Positions 60,901-64,000 of a stretch of 64,000 bases of DNA are shown here, piece after piece; within the stretch, counting starts at the first letter, position 1, and every line of letters starts with the position of its first letter. The DNA is from Pratylenchus scribneri. Taxonomy: Eukaryota; Nematoda; Chromadorea; Rhabditida; Pratylenchidae. Under the pieces are notes generated by a model, which was given only the letters and a program-made list of their open reading frames with translations, searched no databases and was not told the origin of the DNA. The DNA is taken from contig JAQSEB010000082.1 in NCBI GenBank assembly GCA_030063045.1, forward strand, positions 1,860,001-1,924,000. The letters run 5' to 3'. The translations under genes and the position numbers were made by a program.

Positions 60901-61383
60901 ATATGGAGGAGGAGGAAAAGCACAAAAAAGCAGCGACCTCCATTCGATTGTCCCCATTCCTTCTCCGCTTCTTAACAAATCCTTTTCCTTACAAAAATGA
61001 GGAAAACCGATTAGAAGAAGAATGGTTTAATCGGAGAATAATCGTCGTAATTTTCTCTTAATTCTTTTGTAATTTCTCCAAAAATTTCCCTCTGCGAAAA
61101 TTTATTTGAATTTTTTTTCATAATTTCTTTAAAATCTAAAAAAAAATAAAAAATGAAAGTTTTATTTTATTTTTTCCAAATTATGAAATTAAATTTTCAA
61201 GGATTTTAATGAATTAAATCCGAAAAAACATATTTTATTTATTAATTTTTAAACAGGTTTTTTGATGGAAATAAATAAAATCATCAGCTAAAGATTTATT
61301 TATAAAATTGCCTCAAAATAAATTTATTATTCCAATTCTTCAAAGACTGTAAATAACTTTATTCGATTTTGTTGATCTTCGAA
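57962..61383. other. Long intergenic interval, no supported gene
   Basis: AT-rich. Open frames at 58832-59325 (minus) and 60561-61061 (both strands, overlapping antisense) lack clear starts, splice support or family motifs. 60700-60980 is less AT-rich than the rest and could hide an unrecognised exon. Nothing else seen. Confidence 0.5.
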
Positions 61384-63667
61384 ATGATTCCCACTTTTGT
61401 CGATTTAAAGTGGAGGAATTCACAAAATATTTTTTGGGTGGGATGGAGATTGTTTTCATTTTTGGCGATATTTTTGGTGGAAGAATTATTGTTCCGTGGC
61501 CCAAAGATTATTGGATTAGTTGGTGTAGTAGAGGGAAAAGGTGAGGGAAAATATAAAAAATTTCAAAAATAAAAAATTGATGAAATTAATTTTTGTAAAT
61601 TAAAATAAAATATATTTAAAATTTGAAATCAATTAGTTGACCAAAATGGGCTCCAGTCTATTTTGTCCTCTTCTCCGGGTATTCAAATTCGAGCCGGTCG
61701 ACCATTGGCCGATGTCAGTGAAAAGTAGGAATTTAATGAATAAATGAAAGTATTAATTATTTTATTAAGTCTTCATTGGCACGATGAGGCAATTCCACTT
61801 TCGATGGAGGAGGATGAAGCTGTCATTGTGGACGATGAAGTGCCCGAATTTACAATGGGCCCATTTTTGTAGGCGATTCTTATCAAAATTATCGAAAATA
61901 TTTAAATAAAATTTACTTCAGGGAAAATGCATTTTCGATGGATCCAACAAATATGACTGATAAAAAGGCAAATTGGAAAATTAATATTGATTTATTATTA
62001 TATAAATTTTAGACAAATTATTCATCATCAAATTTCGCTCAAACAATTCAACGCCGTTTGCCAATTCACGAAGCGGATATGGCCAATGCAATACTTGGAA
62101 TGCCAACACAAAAAAGCATAATAAATGTTGGAAATATTAAAAAAAATTTAGTTGAATTTAAAATTCAGATAAATTCCCCTGGGAAAGTGTTGCCACCGAC
62201 AAATATTTCTCAAACAAATTTAAAACAAAATTCAACAATAGAAAACAGCAAATTTGGCGAGAAAAGGGTAAAAATAAATAATAAATTAAATTGTAAAATA
62301 AATAAAAATTAAATATTAGGAACAAGAAGGAAATAAAAATAAAACAATAGCAAATAATTTCACATCATCCGTCCATTCAATTTTGCCTCAGGCAAATAAT
62401 GGAAATGGGCATTGCAGTTGGCAAATATTGAATATTTTCTTATTGGTAAGCTATTCAGAAAAGTAATTTTGAACAAATTAGATTTGGTCCATTGTTTCTA
62501 CGCTTCATTGGATTTGGCTTTGCAGCAGCAAATTATTTGGATTTATGCATTTTATGCAAATTAATAACAGAAAAAAGGGCGGAAATACAGGAAAAATGCT
62601 TCAACAAAAGGCAAAAATGATGGCACCTATACAGCCAAAATTGAATGGCAATCAAAGCAATGGAAAAAATGCAATTGTGAATAAAAATGTATGTTTTTTA
62701 AAACTAATTCCGGAATATTTATTTTTGTCTAGATAATTTTAGTAATTGCGGTTTCTGGGGATACCTAGAAATTAGAGAATAAGCTCAAAATCAATGACTT
62801 GGAATTGTCGATTTAATTAATGAAATTTCAATTTCAGTCGCGAAATAAGGTCCTAAAACTAATTTTTGAAATTGACTAATGCCAAAATTAGCTAGATTCC
62901 GGGTTAATTTTAGTAATCTCGGCTTCTGGGAAAGTTAAAGTTGTAGACTTGGGGAATAATCTCAATCGACTCGTCATAATCGCTTTTGGTCTATGAAATT
63001 TTAATTTCAGAACCAAAATAAGGCCTAGGCAAAAATTACTAAACAAAACCGCTTTGGGTTTAATTTAAAACAACAGTTAAGTTTTTCAATATAAGGTTAT
63101 AGCTTTTTGATATTAAAATTTCACAAAGATGTAGAATGAACCAATTTTAGTCTATACGAACTATGAACTTTAAAAGCCGAAATTTAAAAATTTACTAGCC
63201 CAGCATCTAGCTAATTCCGGAATTAGTTAATTTCCAATATTATCTGTACTATAACATATGTATTGAACAATATTCTAATTAAATTAAAAATTATTCAGTC
63301 CGAACTCAACAATGGACCTACATCAATTGAAGGTGGCATGCCAAGGCCCATTCCGACTAAAAGACAATCTCAGCTACAAAATATTCATGCCCATCCTCAT
63401 CGGACAATAATTTCCATTCCTTATTTAAACAATCAGGTGAATTAAATTAATTAAAAAATAATTAATTCAAATATATTCCCACTATAGAATGGATCAATTT
63501 CACAAAAGATGAGGAGGATGGCGGCTCGAAAGGCGATGGAAGAAAATAAATTAAAAAGTGGCCAAATGTTGAATGGAAATGGGCAAAATTTGATGGAAAT
63601 TATTCAACCTTCCATTAGGCAAAAAGATGAAAGTACCAAAATAAGAAAACATTTGATGTATTATTAA
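61384..63667 (+). CDS. Novel protein with two hydrophobic segments
   Basis: Nine exons in consistent phase: 61384-61540, 61637-61724, 61770-61868, 61922-61967, 62013-62267, 62320-62445, 62482-62688, 63299-63436 and 63488-63667, giving 431 residues. The N-terminus MIPTFVDLKW is followed by a hydrophobic stretch (FWVGWRLFSFLAIFLVEELL); a middle stretch (ILNIFLLIWSIVSTLHWIWL) could be a second membrane segment. Between them is an acidic part (MEEDEAVIVDDEVPEF). The rest is Asn/Gln/Lys-rich. No domain recognised; a membrane location is inference from the hydrophobic segments. Intron 4 is GC-AG; intron 7 carries a dispersed repeat. Confidence 0.72.
61968..62012 (+). other. GC-AG intron in the 61.4 kb gene (45 bp)
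   Basis: Donor AAAAAG|GCAAAT, acceptor AATTTTAG. There is no GT between the exon and the in-frame stop that ends the read-through, so a GC donor is the only solution that keeps the frame. Confidence 0.85.
62740..63245. repeat. Dispersed repeat in intron 7 of the 61.4 kb gene
   Basis: Two tandem partial copies of a unit with gaaatttcaatttcag and aataaggcctaggcaa phrases, matching the repeat in the F-box gene intron at 20485-20757. Confidence 0.6.
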
Positions 63668-63903
63668 TGAATTCATTGCGCAATTATTTGCTTTAATTTA
63701 ATTACCAATTGACCATTTTGAATATTATATTTTTGAATAAATTTTTCCTATTTAAAAGAAACGTAAACCCATTGCATATAATAAAATTTAAATTACAAAG
63801 ATCGATGATGAAAATGAAAATTATAATACATAAAAATAAATAAATAAAGGATTGTAGGAAGAATTCCCAAATTATTAGAAAATTTGAATATTGCTTGTCA
63901 AGG

Positions 63904-63948
63904 CTAAAACTTGGTGATATGAAAATTTCCATCTTCTGCTCCTTTCAC
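63904..63948 (-). CDS. Probable last exon of a gene continuing beyond the window
   Basis: On the minus strand an acceptor TTTACAG is followed by 14 codons (VKGAEDGNFHITKF) and TAG. The rest of the gene would lie to the right. Too short to identify. Confidence 0.35.
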   Translation of the reverse strand: MKGAEDGNFHITKF

Positions 63949-64000
63949 CTGTAAATTTTAATCACATTTTACATTCTACTTTTCCTTTATTACTTACTTA

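Noticed and set aside
60561..61061. Overlapping open frames on both strands (93 and 61-65 codons)
   Set aside because: Mutually antisense, without splice support or family motifs; I could not choose either as real.

Overview
The window looks like nuclear DNA of a nematode. It is strongly AT-rich. Genes are split by mostly 40-60 base introns with short AT-rich acceptors. The gene set includes an Sre-type chemoreceptor, a second chemoreceptor-like 7TM receptor, an F-box protein, a secreted glutathione peroxidase and a THADA/Trm732-type protein. The AT-rich style suggests a tylenchid such as a root-knot or cyst nematode, but I cannot name the species. Exon models were built by hand from reading frame, splice sites and family motifs.

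1-17 kb is a repeat domain. A Helitron Rep gene fragment (minus strand, helicase missing) sits between two nearly identical direct repeats of at least 1,648 bases. The second copy runs into a roughly 9.4 kb GC-rich array (7.5-16.95 kb) built of 0.9-1.4 kb monomers. Part of it is organised as 2.12-2.13 kb dimers, and it is packed with short perfect hairpins, many with a TTCG loop. The array ends abruptly in AT-rich DNA.

17-27 kb holds a small secreted EF-hand protein, an F-box gene, an acidic protein gene and two Mutator-like elements. One element is complete (24073-26985) with an apparently intact transposase. The other (18313-19864) is non-autonomous: it has the same ends but a palindromic core made of the same TTAATCC/TATATCC repeats as the GC-rich array. 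Both have perfect 9-base target duplications.

27-40 kb carries unfamiliar multi-exon genes: an Asn-rich protein, a modular acidic protein built of phase-0 exons, a divergent partner gene, and a gene whose exons are nearly all 37-38 codons. Two stretches of this region are related (28.6-29.6 kb and 36.2-38.4 kb).

40-64 kb is the most gene-dense part: sre receptor (+), THADA homologue (-, convergent), a secreted repeat protein (+), a 7TM receptor (+), a secreted Cys-type glutathione peroxidase (-) with a 1,265-base hAT element in an intron, and a novel 431-residue protein (+). Three introns here start with GC instead of GT and share the donor AG|GCAAAT; a fourth is possible. MITEs, a tRNA-derived SINE and a minisatellite lie within introns.
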